DNA of 64,000 nt. It comes from Tamarix chinensis (taxonomy: Eukaryota; Streptophyta; Magnoliopsida; Caryophyllales; Tamaricaceae). The notes under the pieces are model-generated. The model had not been told where the DNA came from. It did no database searches and saw only the letters and a program-made list of their open reading frames with translations. The position numbers were made by a program, and so were the translations under genes. Positions 47,512 through 60,000 of this stretch are shown here, piece after piece. Numbering within the stretch: position 1 is the first letter of the stretch; each line of letters starts with the position of its first letter. Location of the stretch: positions 66,453,245-66,517,244 of the forward strand of contig CM060175.1 in assembly GCA_030549775.1 (NCBI GenBank), written 5' to 3'.

Positions 47512-48211
47512 ATTGTAAATGATAAAGGGCTAACAAACACACGTTTATCTTCCCTCCTTCCACCCGTTTGGGAAATTAAGGAAATTTTTGTGGGCAATGT
47601 GATTGGGCGGGGTGGTCTTAAAGACTGCTGAATCATCGTAATTTACCTCCTCCGGTGCTGTGGGACTGGCTGGCGGGGGTCCTGAGAGCGAGGGTTATCG
47701 CCTTTTGGTAACAAGGGAAATTAAGGAAATTCGAGATAAAAAATATGTAACCGTAAACCGTGGGCCGCGGCGCTGCAGGGAACCGAATATGCCGTCACGA
47801 ATTCACGATACTTTTTCTTCGTTTTCCATCTTCTAGACTGTATAGTATGATTCAAGACCACGCGAAAGCGTAACCCGCTGTTTTGAGCCTGGTATTCCTT
47901 CTTTCTATCCGTGTGAGAGCAAACAAAAAGGTTAAATAAAATCTGAAGAGGACTAAAAGTTGCTCAGTTTCTGAAACGGAGCCTTAGATATCCTCGGCTT
48001 TGCATAACTCTCTTCGATTCGTCCTCCTCCCTAACTCGCAATATATACTGCAGCCAATTTCAATTGTTGCTGTGTTATATTTATTTCATCAACACATGTC
48101 GCTATTGATTCTCTCTTGATTTGAATATTAGGCTTTTCCTAATGTATCCCAACTTTTAAAGGGTAGAAAATAAGCGACAAAGAATTCGTCCAATTTTCGA
48201 GTTGGGTTGCG
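47512..48211 (+). other. Upstream region of the mitochondrial carrier gene
   Basis: GC content rises from about 47560. The stretch presumably holds the promoter and 5' leader. No clear TATA box is placed with confidence. Confidence 0.4.
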
Positions 48212-51200
48212 ATGCAAACGGAAGCTAGGGTTGGTGTTGTTGTTGATGGGGGACAGAGGGATGGTTGTGGGCGGAAGTTCGTGCCTAATTCACAACAAAA
48301 ACAACAATCTTTGCAACAACAAGCGCAGATTGGAACTGTTTCCCAGCTTTTAGCCGGTGGGATTGCTGGGGCTGTCAGTAAAACGTGTACCGCTCCGCTT
48401 GCTAGGCTTACCATACTTTTTCAGGTAAGTTTGATTTCTTTCACTTCTGTGTGTTTGTTGTTAATTTAGGAAAGATTGTTGTAAAGGTATTTCCTGTTGC
48501 TTCTTGTGTGATTTTTGAGAATTGTGCTCCGTCGTTTTGGTTCTGGCGAGGAATTGATGAAAACTAATGCCAATGTGATGTCGAACATCGTTTTGTACCC
48601 TTTTGTCTTTGTAGTTGGTGTAGTTTATTTCAAGCCTTATGTCCCCTGTCATTGTTATCTCCTTGTCATATTAGGTGCAAGGCATGCACTCAGATGCTGC
48701 GACATTAAAGAAAGCATGCATATGGCGTGAAGCTTCACGTGTTATTAATGAAGAAGGAATAAGGGCATTTTGGAAAGGGAATCTGGTTACTATTGTCCAC
48801 CGTCTTCCTTATTCCTCTGTCAGTTTCTATTCATACGAGCGCTACAAGAATGTTGGTATTAATGTTCCATATACATGACTTCTACTTTCAAGTTCCAACC
48901 TTGAATCATCAATTTTCTATTAACTCTTTCATCCATGATGGATGGCTGCCAGTTCACTGATATTATTATCTATTTGATAAAAATGCAGCTCTTACAGCAG
49001 GTTCCAGGGTTGGAAAGTCATAGAGAAAATATTAGTGCCCACATATTAGTAAGACTGTTGGGTGGTTTTATGGCAGGAGTAACAGCTGCCACTTCTACTT
49101 ATCCTTTGGACTTAGTAAGGACGCGCCTTGCAGCTCAGGTACCATATAAAGTTTCTGCAGCTGTCCTCCACGTATCTATGATCTGTTTACTCTGCCTCAC
49201 TTCTATATTAGTAATTTGAATGAAAGCAAATAGTTGTGGACTTGCGTAAGCTCTCTTGTCATATTGTGCTCATCTATATGCTTATTTGCAGGTGATATAT
49301 GCGTGTGGGTACTGAATGTTATTTGTGCTTTGTAGTTATACATTCAATATCTTTTAAAGGATTGAGTGTCCGCTATATATTTATATATTGTTATCAGAAT
49401 TAAGAAACTGGCTCATTATTTATTCTAGTTTTTTAGTGTTTGTATATGGGAAATTGAAAATGACGATGAATAAATGAGAGATGCAAGTATGCAACTTGCA
49501 GGCTAAATATATGTACATCTGTGTTCAAGGCATTATTGTTATGTTAACCATGTAATAATTTCTGTGTTACTGATGTTCTTCATACCTGGGCTTGCTCTCT
49601 CATTTTGGCTATAAGTTAGATAAAACAAGCAGCAGAGGATTTGGCGTAATGCATCATAGAATTGTTGACAAAAGATGCTGCAGAAAGATAAAGTACAGAA
49701 AGATGAATAGATAAGGGAAAAAATGTGTGGAAAAGTTGTGAAATTAAAGGGTTCTGGGTTCGATTTGTGTTACTGTCTGAACCTCATTTGAATAGTCACA
49801 ATCTCTCATAATCATGAGGGGCTTTTCCAGTAGTTATTAGAGATAAGGAACTTATTTCTTGTCCCCCCGCCCAATTTTATTATTATTTATTCTTCATCAA
49901 TTTGTGTTGTTCTCATTATGGCTGTTGTAATATAATTGATCCAATTTTCAACTGGCAGACAAATGTGATCTATTACAGAGGTATATGTCATACATTACAT
50001 ACTATTAGTAAAGAAGAGGGCCTCTTTGGCCTCTATAAAGGACTCGGAGCTACACTTTTGGTATCAACCTTCCCATTCTTCTACTTTTTATTTTTATTTT
50101 TATTTATTTATTTGAATATTTTTTTATGTTTTTCATTTGCTCCTGACTAACTCATCGTTGTTGCAGAGCGTTGGGCCAAATATAGCAATTAGCTTTTCAG
50201 TTTATGAGACGTTGAGGAGTCAGTGGCAGCTACGGAGGTAAACTTTCCTTTGACTGATGTATATTTCAGTTACCTCAATTATTTCAATTTACCTTGTTTA
50301 TCTTGATTCTTGATGTCCTATTTATCTCTTTGTTGCTTTATTTCCCATGTCACAGACCTCATGATTCCATGGCGCCTGTTAGTCTTGCTTGTGGCAGTGT
50401 TTCTGGCATTGCATCCTCAACAGGTGAGTGATGAACCTGCTGCACTAAGAGTTTTGGAGTCAATGAAGTGATACTTAATCCTGCGTTAATTTTTTTATCG
50501 TATTTATTTTTCCTGATGGCTGAATAGTTGTATATATATTTTATGTATAAACTTTCCTCCTTTTCTTGCTTATACGAATTACTTATTCAGTTATGAAAAA
50601 AGTTGTATGAACGTGATATAATCAAAAGTGGATCTTTTCCCCCCGAAATCTGAACACACTATTAGACATGGAGTTTTGTAGTAGATTTTGTTGTAGTGGC
50701 AGTACCTGGAGGCTATATGTTTACTGCAGTGGATCATCAGTGACATTTACATTATGTTTTGGGGTTGAACCAGCTCTACTTGATGCTTAAAAATGGTATC
50801 AATTGCCACTGCACAACCACTTTTCATTCTTTCTGAGCTAAACTTACTAATGTGAATTTCTTGTAGAGGATCCATACATGTGCGGGGGATTTTCAGATGA
50901 CTGGAATTTGTCGTTTTTGATTGAAGCTACTAATGTATTATGAAGATACATTTAGTTTGATACTTCAAGCTGATATGCTTTTGATGCAGAGTACAAGGTG
51001 GGATTGCTGGTTCTGCTCTAAGCATCTAACTGGGATGACTAGGACCAGAGACTAAGGGCTTGTTTGATACGGAGGCAATAGGGATGTAAAAAATTCTCCT
51101 ATTTCATGTCTCTTTTATCAAGTATTTATAATTAAAAAAACTTTTAAATAAAATATCCATATTAGACCAAATTAAAAACTAACATGGGTATTCATCCAAA

Positions 51201-54200
51201 AAAAAGTTCAAACTGGATGATAAGAAATATGGTGGTAAACTTTCCACCCCTATTACCCCATACCAAACCATTGAGGCTTATGACATTCTGTAAGATGTTG
51301 AACAATAAATCTATGCTTGTCTGTGTGGTTATGGTTACCATGAAGAACTGACGCTCAGATTAACCTTGTATCTCTGGCATTTCTTTGATAGCTTGCCTTT
51401 TCTAGCAGTGTAGTTAATTCAGTTTTAGGGAGGCACAGATCTCTGCTGAAATGACTCTTGTTGTTCTGTTCACAACGTGAGAGATGTCCTCTTTGAGATA
51501 TGCTTCTCACCTAGTCTTTCTCTGTTCTCGATGGTTCAGAATCCTCAAAATTCTTCCAATTGGCCTTTTTAATTCTCTATTTAGTTGGCTGACCGGTTTT
51601 GCTAATTCATATCCTCAAAATTCTTCCAGTTTCTTTTCTTGTTTGTCTTGGAAATGAGTCATGCTTTTACTTTTCAGATGGGGGAAGCATTTTTTGTTTT
51701 TGGCAATATATAGATTGATCTTAAAGGATGCTAATTACTGTTGATAAGACTGTAAAGAATGCTTCTGGTCATAGTGAAGTGAGAGTACGTCTTGTTAAAA
51801 GCGTAGATGCCTGCCAAAATTATTGTCTTGTACTCATGACAGTGTTTGGAGTAAAGGAATGGAAGTTTGCTCAAGAGAGTTTTCCGGTAGGGATGGCATT
51901 GGACTTAGGTGGAGAGGGCGATGGCTTGTCCATATCCTCCTTGCATATTTTTTTAGTCCATTCATGCCTTTGTCAATATTTTGGATTCTCTTTCACTCAT
52001 TAACCTGGTATTCCTATGAAATTCTTATTATTATTTTGAGTTTGGGAAATTGTGAGTGATGAAAATTTGATTCATGCAATGATGAAAGAGTGCTGAACTT
52101 TTGAATCTAGGATCTAGCAATGTTCTTACAATGATTACAAGTAAAATGCATATGCATCAATAAAGTAGATTTTATTCATTTATAGGAAAAAGTATTTAGT
52201 TAAATGCAAAATACGCATATTATGTAGGGTTGTTTATGTTATTTGACATCTGATGATTTGATCCTATCCAATGTTTTTTTTTCCCAAATTAAAATTTCAA
52301 TATGATGAATAAAAATTAAATAAATTGAATATCCAATCCAAATAATATTTGATCTAATAAATTATCTACATATATATTCTAAACATTGTTTATTTTTTAT
52401 AACATTTTATTGTATAAAATCATGTGCGTGTGTGTATATAATTTGAAATGAGTTTTTATTGTAAATAAATTTTATACATTTTAATTATTATTCTAAATAA
52501 ATTGAATATTCAATCCGAAAAATACAAATAATATTCGATATAATAAATTATATACATATATACTCTACACATTGTTTATTTTTTCTTAAAATTTTATTGT
52601 ATATAATCATGTGTGTGTATAATTTGAAATGAGTGTTTATCATAAGTAAATTTATACATTTTAATTATTATTTTGATTAAATATTTAAATATTATCAAAA
52701 GTTTAGAATTACTAATTGAATATAATGTAATTAAACACTCGAATCAGATCATTACATCATATCTATTCAAATTTGATCAATTTATTATATTTTGATCGAA
52801 TAATTTTTCTAATATTTTTCATTTGTGGTTTGTTTGAAAGTGTTTGATATCAGATTATTTGTTATCCTGTATGAATTTTTTCCCCATATTTTATCTTTTA
52901 AATATCCGAAGTGTTTTCTGAATATTTGATCAGGAACACCACTGCTACTTAGAACAAATATGAATTAGATAGACAAATAAATTAAGATGACCAAAAAAAA
53001 TGTTGGAAGGCCAGGAAGTGGTAGTGTTAAGACCCTTCTCCTTGTCCATCGCATGGCCATCCACCACCAGGACAGCCATGGGCCACCCCTTGCCACCATC
53101 CTTAATTCCTAATTCTAAAATCTCCCACTTTTCCAGTTGCACCAATTTATTACAATAATCTAACATGGGTTACAAGTGAAGCATCAAGCAGAGAAATCCT
53201 AACAAGAATAAGAAACGCATGGCTTCTATCAACTGGTCCTGCGAATTTGATAGAGCCTCAGGACCATGCCCTTGCTAGATCCTTGGATCAGGACCCTAAC
53301 AGAGAAACGAGAATTGGGAGCTGGACAGGTGGTAGATAGGGAGGGGAGGATATATGTCCCAGTTCACACCGGTCCAGTATCCATGCGTGTATTCATTTTT
53401 GGATACTTTCCATCCACTCATATGTGGACAGGGTATCTGTGGGCAAAACTATCCTGAGCTGTTGCTGGTGTCTTTATGGACTGGACGTCATGTAGGCACC
53501 ATCTGACAAGTAATTGATTTTCCATTTAATGATTGATTTATTAAAATTTCATAGTGACCCTTGCATTTTATCATTATTTACAATCAAATATTCTTAGAAT
53601 AAGAAAATAAGATAACATGTATCAAATTGTGAATATATATCAATTTATTTAATTTTCTTACTGAATAGAGCTCTAGTTGTCAGCTACTCTCCTGCAGCAA
53701 GCATGTGAACCATGTTTGTCAACTTGTTTTTCTCTTTCCTTTTCTAACTCCCCCCTCCTTTTGTTTAGAATTATTTTTACAAAACCAATGGTGCCTAATT
53801 GTACATTTTCCTACTTTTCTTACCTTCACTTCGTTTTTTCAGTGTTTGAATAGGATAGGCTAGTACCATTGAGATGACCAGGGTTACAAATTGCCTGGTA
53901 GAGTGCCAAGTTTAGTATATTTAGTATATCTGGTTTTATTGTCTGGCAATTAAACCCCCGGGACAGATTACTTACCAGAACTGGTCATATGTAAAATTCG
54001 ATATAGTCCCTTTTCATCACTTAAGACTAGTGACCTGTATCAGTTGAACCCTTGCATTTATTCTTCATTTTTTTCCCACATTATTTACTGATGTATTTTA
54101 TTTTTCATGAGGCTACCCTTTTTTTCGGTACTAGATGGATCCTCATCTTAGGTTTTTAATATTTGACTTGAGTGTTTTTGTATCTTATTGCATATATGTA

Positions 54201-55074
54201 TTTTCGAAACTTTTGTCTCCAGCTAATCAACTATCACGTCTCATGACTCCTAAGTCGGACTGACAATGACCATTTGACACACTCAGTAAATATGAAGGCA
54301 TGGGGTGATTGTAATGATCCCATATTTGTCTTGGTAGAGTTGAAGGAGCCAATTATTAAGGAAGTAAACTTGATGTAAAAAATGAAAATATAGAAAGAAA
54401 TTGGACCACACGAAAATATGAGATTATGAGAAGGTTGGTCAGCTGGTTTCACATGTTACTGTTTCATGCTTCCATAAATTGAGCTGGCATAATTGGTGAA
54501 AATTTTACCTCTTGGGACCCCAATCCAAGTTAAATTCAAATCATAGACCTGCACTCCGTGAACAGTGATGACGGCCAACTATCTTCTGTGACTACATATT
54601 ATGGATGATCAGTGCTTGCTGGAATTCCTTGTGTAAGTGGTAGTTGGATCATGGATGTCTGGCTGTAACCTTGATGCTATGCTTTTTATGCTTCTCTTGT
54701 GTCTCACATAGGATACTTGATTTCTTCCTTGGCAGAAGCCTGTTCCTGTATTCTGTGTTATTAGATATTAGTGTTGGCACCTGAGATGAAGAGCTTTCCA
54801 CTTTTGTGCTCATACAATTGCCCTCTGGATTGCAGTGATATTTCCACTTGATTTAGTGAGGCGGAGGATGCAACTAGAAGGAGCTGGCGGTCGAGCTCGA
54901 GTGTATAAAATGGGTCTTTTTGGCACACTCAGACATATAGTTCGATCAGAAGGATGGCGTGGTTTGTACAGAGGGATACTGCCGGAGTACTACAAGGTTG
55001 TGCCAAGCGTTGGCATCGTTTTTATGACCTATGAGACATTGAAGAGCCTTTTCTCACATTACCCTGTAGATTAG
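48212..55074 (+). CDS. Mitochondrial carrier (SLC25-type) protein, seven exons
   Basis: Exons 48212-48424, 48675-48851, 48989-49138, 49959-50060, 50167-50237, 50356-50423 and 54836-55074 join in frame to 339 residues. All introns begin GT and end AG. Three carrier repeats are present with signature motifs: TAPLARLTILFQ (61-71), YPLDLVRTRL (168-177) and FPLDLVRRRM (263-272), together with FWKGN, LYKG and LYRGI..Y glycine motifs and the C-terminal PEYYKVVPSVGIVFMTYE. A Gln-rich 40-residue N-terminus precedes the first repeat. The sequence resembles the plant 'mitochondrial substrate carrier family protein B' group (Arabidopsis At3g53940/At3g55640-like), inner-membrane transporters whose substrate I cannot assign. 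Intron 6 is 4.4 kb, far longer than the others. The gene ends 560 bp from the convergent DAR2 gene. Confidence 0.92.
51056..51277. mobile_element. MITE-like element in intron 6 of the carrier gene
   Basis: The left side GGCTTGTTTGATACGG and, on the other strand near the right side, TGGTTTGGTATGGGG form imperfect inverted ends around about 200 bp that lacks coding capacity; both continue into 'aatagggrtg'. No clean target duplication was found, so the exact limits and superfamily are uncertain. Confidence 0.5.
52318..52675. repeat. Tandem duplication (177-bp unit) in intron 6 of the carrier gene
   Basis: Two adjacent units share 'aaataaattgaatat.caatcc', 'acacattgtttatttttt', 'tataatttgaaatgagtg' and 'acattttaattattatt' in the same order. 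They start at about 52321 and 52498. Confidence 0.75.
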
Positions 55075-55634
55075 TAGCTTTCATCTTTGAACTCAAGTAT
55101 TGTGCTGAGGCAGAAGGCGCCCTCCACACATTTTTACACTTGATATTAACAGTTTTTTTTTCCTTTTAAACTTTCTACTAGTAGGGGGGGGGGGGGAAGA
55201 CGGATGGTGATGTCAGTGGCAAAATTTGTTGTCGTTGAACATCGTTCTAATTCTTGCATTACACAAGTATACGAAGATTGACTAAATGTTAAAATTGATG
55301 TCCTAGTGAATGCTTAATCTGAGATTTCATATGCTCTTTTTTGTTGCAGTGAATGTTCTGATTCTTGTTTGTGAGCAATTTTATGGCCTTGAAGAAGGCG
55401 TACTAACAAACATACCAATTTAAGTTGTGCCAGAGAAAATCATCACAAGAAAGGGTTGATATCAAGTTTATTCATCCCATAAACATTTGACTTCAGTTGT
55501 ATGGTGAAACCCCATAAAATCAAGGGGAGAAGCCGATCTTATTTTCCAATCTTGGAATGAGTATATGAGATAGACAGTGCTGCCTTGCGCAGGAGATACG
55601 TCCAGGATTGGAATGGTGAAATCTAATTAATTAA
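55075..55634. other. Convergent intergenic region (carrier and DAR2 tails)
   Basis: Contains the 3' untranslated parts of both genes. A run of about twelve Gs occurs at 55184-55196. No further gene is seen. Confidence 0.5.
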
Positions 55635-58600
55635 TTAATAAGGGAAAGTTCCGGTCAAGCGTATATGATCAAGAGTACGACGGAGACCATATTTATTGAC
55701 AGCAGCATTAGCAGACCTGAAACCACCTCCATAAGCTGGAGATGTGTCATGGGCTATCTGGTGCATGAAAAACTCGCCCAATTTCTTTTCAACTTCAGAC
55801 CTGTCACCTTTCTTGGATGACGACGATGACGAAGAAGCCACAGATGAGGTAGACGGCATATTTCTAAAACCGGGCATCACTTCTGACTCCAGCCACATGT
55901 ATGATAACATTTGACAAATACCTTCCTCAACCTCTGGACTAAGATTACGGTAGCCTGTACAAATTTGGCAGAAGCTTTTAGAGGGTAAAAGAAAAGGATC
56001 TACTGTTCGTAAAGGTACTTGCTTAAAAAAACACAGGAATAGGTGATTGTACCACTCAGGCGTAACCAACCATGCATCAACTCATGCGCAAGTATAGCAC
56101 CGGTTAGTAACCTGAGATAATTCAAGTTGCCATATAAAAGCAAAATAATCAGGTACGTATACATATTGAAGTAGTGTTCATAAATCCGAATCTTCAACTT
56201 TGATTTACTGCAAAACTTTAGTTCATGAATCTCCAAGTCCTTGTTTTATGGGAGGATGTGTCATCATTACCTTGGGAGGCCAAACAGAACAAGAATGGCA
56301 GTAACTTCACATTTTCGAGTAAGTTTATGGGGTTGTGTCCTCATTCGTACAAGTCGATTACCGCCAATTCTTTGCCCTCGAAGCACCTGAACCATTTGGA
56401 GACGACAGTATGAGAGAGAGTGAGAGAGAAACTATGCATAACTCAAATTCAAACGGAGCGAAGTGCACAGAACATACACTTGGAACAGTCTGTTCTTCTG
56501 AAAGACATAAGCCCCTTGTTTCAGGCATATGATGAAAACCCTGGAATGAATGTATCTTGGTCAACAAATACGACCAATATATAGAGCAGACAGGCTTATA
56601 GGACAGATTGCATACATGTTTCTCCCCAACAATGGCTTCGTTGAGAGCTTGTCTCTCGACCAGAAGCATGGGAATTTGCTGCTCCAGTTTCATGTACATC
56701 CCTTCAAAAAAATCCCTGATGGCATGGTAGAGAGGTTGACAGTCTCCAGTGTCCGTGATAGCAGATTCCATGCACTCCAAGCATATCCTCCTTCCGTCTC
56801 CCAAGGATACATATCTAACATTCCAAGACTTATTATGTTGTGGAGGGCCAACACAAGAACGAAAGAAAGTAGTGTTAATATAATAACCAAATAAGTATTC
56901 TTGACCTAACACACGGCTATAGATCTGACGTGCTCAGAGATCACTGTCCTGGATATGATAGTACCTCCAAACGCTCGCAACTACAGCAGCGGGCAGTGCT
57001 GTCGTGCTCATGGGAAGGACAATACTTCTGGGACCAGAACGGGTGACATCTATATTCTATCAAACCAGCTGCATTTGTTGGGATCTGAAAAGGAACATAT
57101 CAACATTGAGATAGGGCTTTGTTAGTAACCATTCCAAAAATAACTCACTGCAACTAGGAAAAATAGCGAATCGCAGAAACCAAGTATTATATGCTTACGA
57201 ATTGATGACACACTTCACACTTTGGATGGGTAAGTTCTTTGAAACAGGACTTATGGTATGGATCCCTCTCTGACAAAGAGAACTTGAATCAACAAAATTA
57301 GAAAGTAAGAACCTGATACAAAGGCTGATAATGAAAAGTATCTGCGTGGTAAATGGAAGTGAAGTTGCAATTAAAGCTGTGAAATAATTATGCAGGAAAT
57401 GGATGGCAATTTTTATCTTGAGTCTACCTCATGCTCGGTGATTGGGTAACCGCATGCTCGACAGCGGAAGCACTGAGGATGGAAAACTGTTCCCATGCAT
57501 CCCAAGTAACTTCCAGATCCAATTACACGATTGCAGCCGCCACATAATCTACAATGAAGGAGTCGACATCAATTGACCCCGGGAGTAGTTGAAAGCTATG
57601 ATGTGAGAAACAGATTAATACTGTCCCTCGCATGAGTTCTACCAAGTTTGGAATGATGAGCACGGGAATGACAACCAGTGGGTTCCAATTCCAAATAAGT
57701 GATCAGGTTTGCAGTTTGATAAGTGCTTTAGTGAAGAATATGTAATTACAATTACAACCATCTTTATGTCAATTATATATAATTCTCGAGAGAGAGATTT
57801 ACCTATATTCTCTGGTATAGTATGGATCAGGTCCATACGGTGGATATAAAGGTATAGAAGGGGGATAGGAAGGCCTATTCTGCTTATCTCGAAGACCCCT
57901 ATCAAGATAGTCAGCATCGTCCCTGCCCCATCTGAAACCTGGGACATCATAAACTGCATACTTAGCTACGCATGCTTGGAAATGGGGGGCAGGGACAGTA
58001 TTTCAGAACAAACGTATGCCATGTGTACAGCAGAAAATTTAGAAGAAATATTAATGGTATAGACGCAACCAATTTCCCACCATTTGGTCTTTTCAAACCC
58101 TCAGCCCCGGATAGAGCACCGGCACAATCATCCAAGTCTTCCAGCTCTTTCTCCGCTCTTGATCGGTCATCCTAATAGAAATTCAAAACCATAAATTGTT
58201 CACTTTTTATCCAAAATACAAGCTAGATGGTTGGGAAAAATAATGAATAAAAATAGCTCAAAGAAGCAAGCAAAGCACAACATCCTGCACATTTTTTTTT
58301 TCTCTCCACAGAAACTGAAGCTTGCCATGGCCAAAGTTACTGTAAAAAAGGACGATTGCTTGAAAACAATATGAAAAGCAGGGATAGAGAAGGCGGCAAA
58401 AGAAGTGGCGCATCATGTTTCAACCCGAACTATGAGAAGGCGCTTCTTAGTTATGGGAAGGTGAGGAAATTATATAACAGACACTAAAATAATAAAAATA
58501 TGAATGGTTTAGATTTGAAACACTGACTTCTACAATGAACGCCATATCCAATATAATGTTACTACTTGAATGAATGACCAAAAGAAAAGGTAATAGATAC

Positions 58601-59117
58601 GTTTACCATGGATCCCGACGGCGCACGTAAGACCATATTCTCGTCTTCAAGAAACAGCTGGTGATCCCCGCCGGTCAATCGATGATCAGACCGCCCTTTA
58701 AAAAGCTTGCTCAAAAATTTCATAAAGGATGACCTCCCCTCTGTATATAAGAAAAACCTGCTTTACATACCCTCTGTATATATTTCATAATTAATCAAAG
58801 GAAAAAAAAAGGGATCCCGCGTACGCTTGCTCTTACCATCAATTATATTGAAAGATACGTGAAATCCATTTAGCCAAAAAAAAAAACTGAAAGTTTTGAC
58901 ACATTTTACTTCACCCATTATCATGTATCTTGTCAAATTAACAATTTCTATGACTCTCCGGGAAGCCCAAAACGAAACAACTCATTGAGACATTCGTCAG
59001 ACATATAGAATACCTCCCAAAAAAGGGCGTAGTGAAATTCAGAAAAGAAGTAACTATTTGTAAATTACCGTAGATACAGAGCTGAGAGAGGTGATCGACA
59101 CCTGAAGAAGGGTCCAT
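55635..59117 (-). CDS. DAR2: DA1-RELATED 2: LIM-domain zinc peptidase, twelve exons
   Basis: Minus-strand exons 59117-59069, 58740-58607, 58171-58081, 57938-57803, 57548-57428, 57282-57199, 57084-56965, 56828-56616, 56540-56478, 56386-56271, 56111-56053 and 55954-55635 join in frame to 501 residues. The order is a short N-terminus ([12 protein letters not shown]); KFLSKLFKG; a weak ubiquitin-interacting-like stretch (about 68-84); a LIM domain from Cys139-x2-Cys142 to about 195; [44 protein letters not shown]; and a peptidase with HELMH (385-389) followed by EVEEGIC as likely third zinc ligand. The C-terminus [15 protein letters not shown] is typical. [15 protein letters not shown] and [15 protein letters not shown] match DAR2 rather than DA1/DAR1. 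DA1-family peptidases limit cell proliferation and organ size and are activated by ubiquitination. The UIM region is eroded (finding below). Confidence 0.93.
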
Positions 59118-59206
59118 GAAGACCAAACTCCGTCTATGTACAGGTTTCGCCGGGATGGGTGAGTATCAACGAATGGAAAAAGAGGGGGAGCGGAATGAAA
59201 AGAAGG

Positions 59207-59210
<4 letters not shown>

Positions 59211-59242
<32 letters not shown>
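59211..59242. repeat. (GA)n microsatellite in the DAR2 5' leader
   Basis: Sixteen GA units on the plus strand, CT on the DAR2 sense strand. Confidence 0.95.
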
Positions 59243-59245
<3 letters not shown>

Positions 59246-59708
59246 GCAAGAGGAATAGGAGGGTTTGGAAATAAAAGAGTACAGCGGACAGGGAGGAACA
59301 AAACTGGCATCTTGACAAAAAAGCTTTGTATATGAGAACGATGGAGAAACGGGGAGAATGGGAGATTCTTGGCTTGGGAAAGCAAAGAAGAGAAAGTTGA
59401 GAGATCGGGGAAAAAGGGACGGTTGATCTGCATGAGAAGAGAATCTCGTAAGACGGATGATCGGGGAATGCCAGAAGATAAAGTGAGAGTTACAGGCGGA
59501 GCCAGACGCGGAGGACCGGGATTTGATCGAAACTCCTGTATCACTGTTCGAATATTTCACAGAGATAATAAATAACCGGTGGCGTTCATGGCTGGACGAA
59601 TATTTGAATTCGAAGGTATTTTGCCGGGTAATGGTATTGGCGTATTGCCTGTTGCTAGCCTATCCCACCACCGCCCGTCGGTGCCACGGTCACGGTGTGT
59701 GCCGCCAC

Positions 59709-59743
<35 letters not shown>

Positions 59744-59744
59744 T
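59709..59744. repeat. (TA)n/(TG)n microsatellite
   Basis: Alternating TA then TG upstream of DAR2. The same compound type occurs at 6305 and 32733. Confidence 0.9.
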
Positions 59745-60000
59745 TGTATTTTTTTATAAGAAAAAAAAGGAATAAGAAAAAGAAGCAGACAAAATTAAAA
59801 CCACTTTGTTTCCCGCACTCTATTCCCCATCAGCCTCGCAAATACTGCACTCTCCCTGACGTACTCCATCGACAAAATTAAAACCGCTCGCAAATCCACG
59901 ACTTCAATTTTCAGCTGCCGAAAATATTCAGATGCTACGATAACACCTCGGCCTCTCTCGCTCGCGAAGCAAATAAGTTTGCTCTCATTTTGGTTCCTAA

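Larger units (their letters stand above)
59118..60000 (-). promoter_or_regulatory. DAR2 upstream region with pyrimidine-rich leader
   Basis: On the minus strand the 430 bp before the start codon are C/T-rich, including a CT run at 59242-59211, as often seen in plant 5' leaders. Long frames here (59054-59560, 59134-59544) are Ser/Leu/Pro-biased by-products. A TATA box is not placed with confidence. Confidence 0.45.

Noticed and set aside
51728..52059. 91- and 78-codon frames inside the last intron of the carrier gene
   Set aside because: They overlap each other in different frames, match no family, and no carrier sequence is missing between exons 6 and 7.
53266..53457. 63-codon plus-strand frame
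   Set aside because: Within intron 6 of the carrier gene, no recognisable motif or splice context.
56225..56894. Plus-strand frames opposite DAR2
   Set aside because: Shadow frames of DAR2 exons 8-10, which match the DA1 family residue by residue on the minus strand.
59054..59575. 168- and 136-codon frames on the minus strand and a plus-strand frame upstream of DAR2
   Set aside because: They span the CT-rich leader and (GA)n repeat; DAR2 exon 1 with a correct splice junction uses the frame [12 protein letters not shown] starting at 59117 instead.
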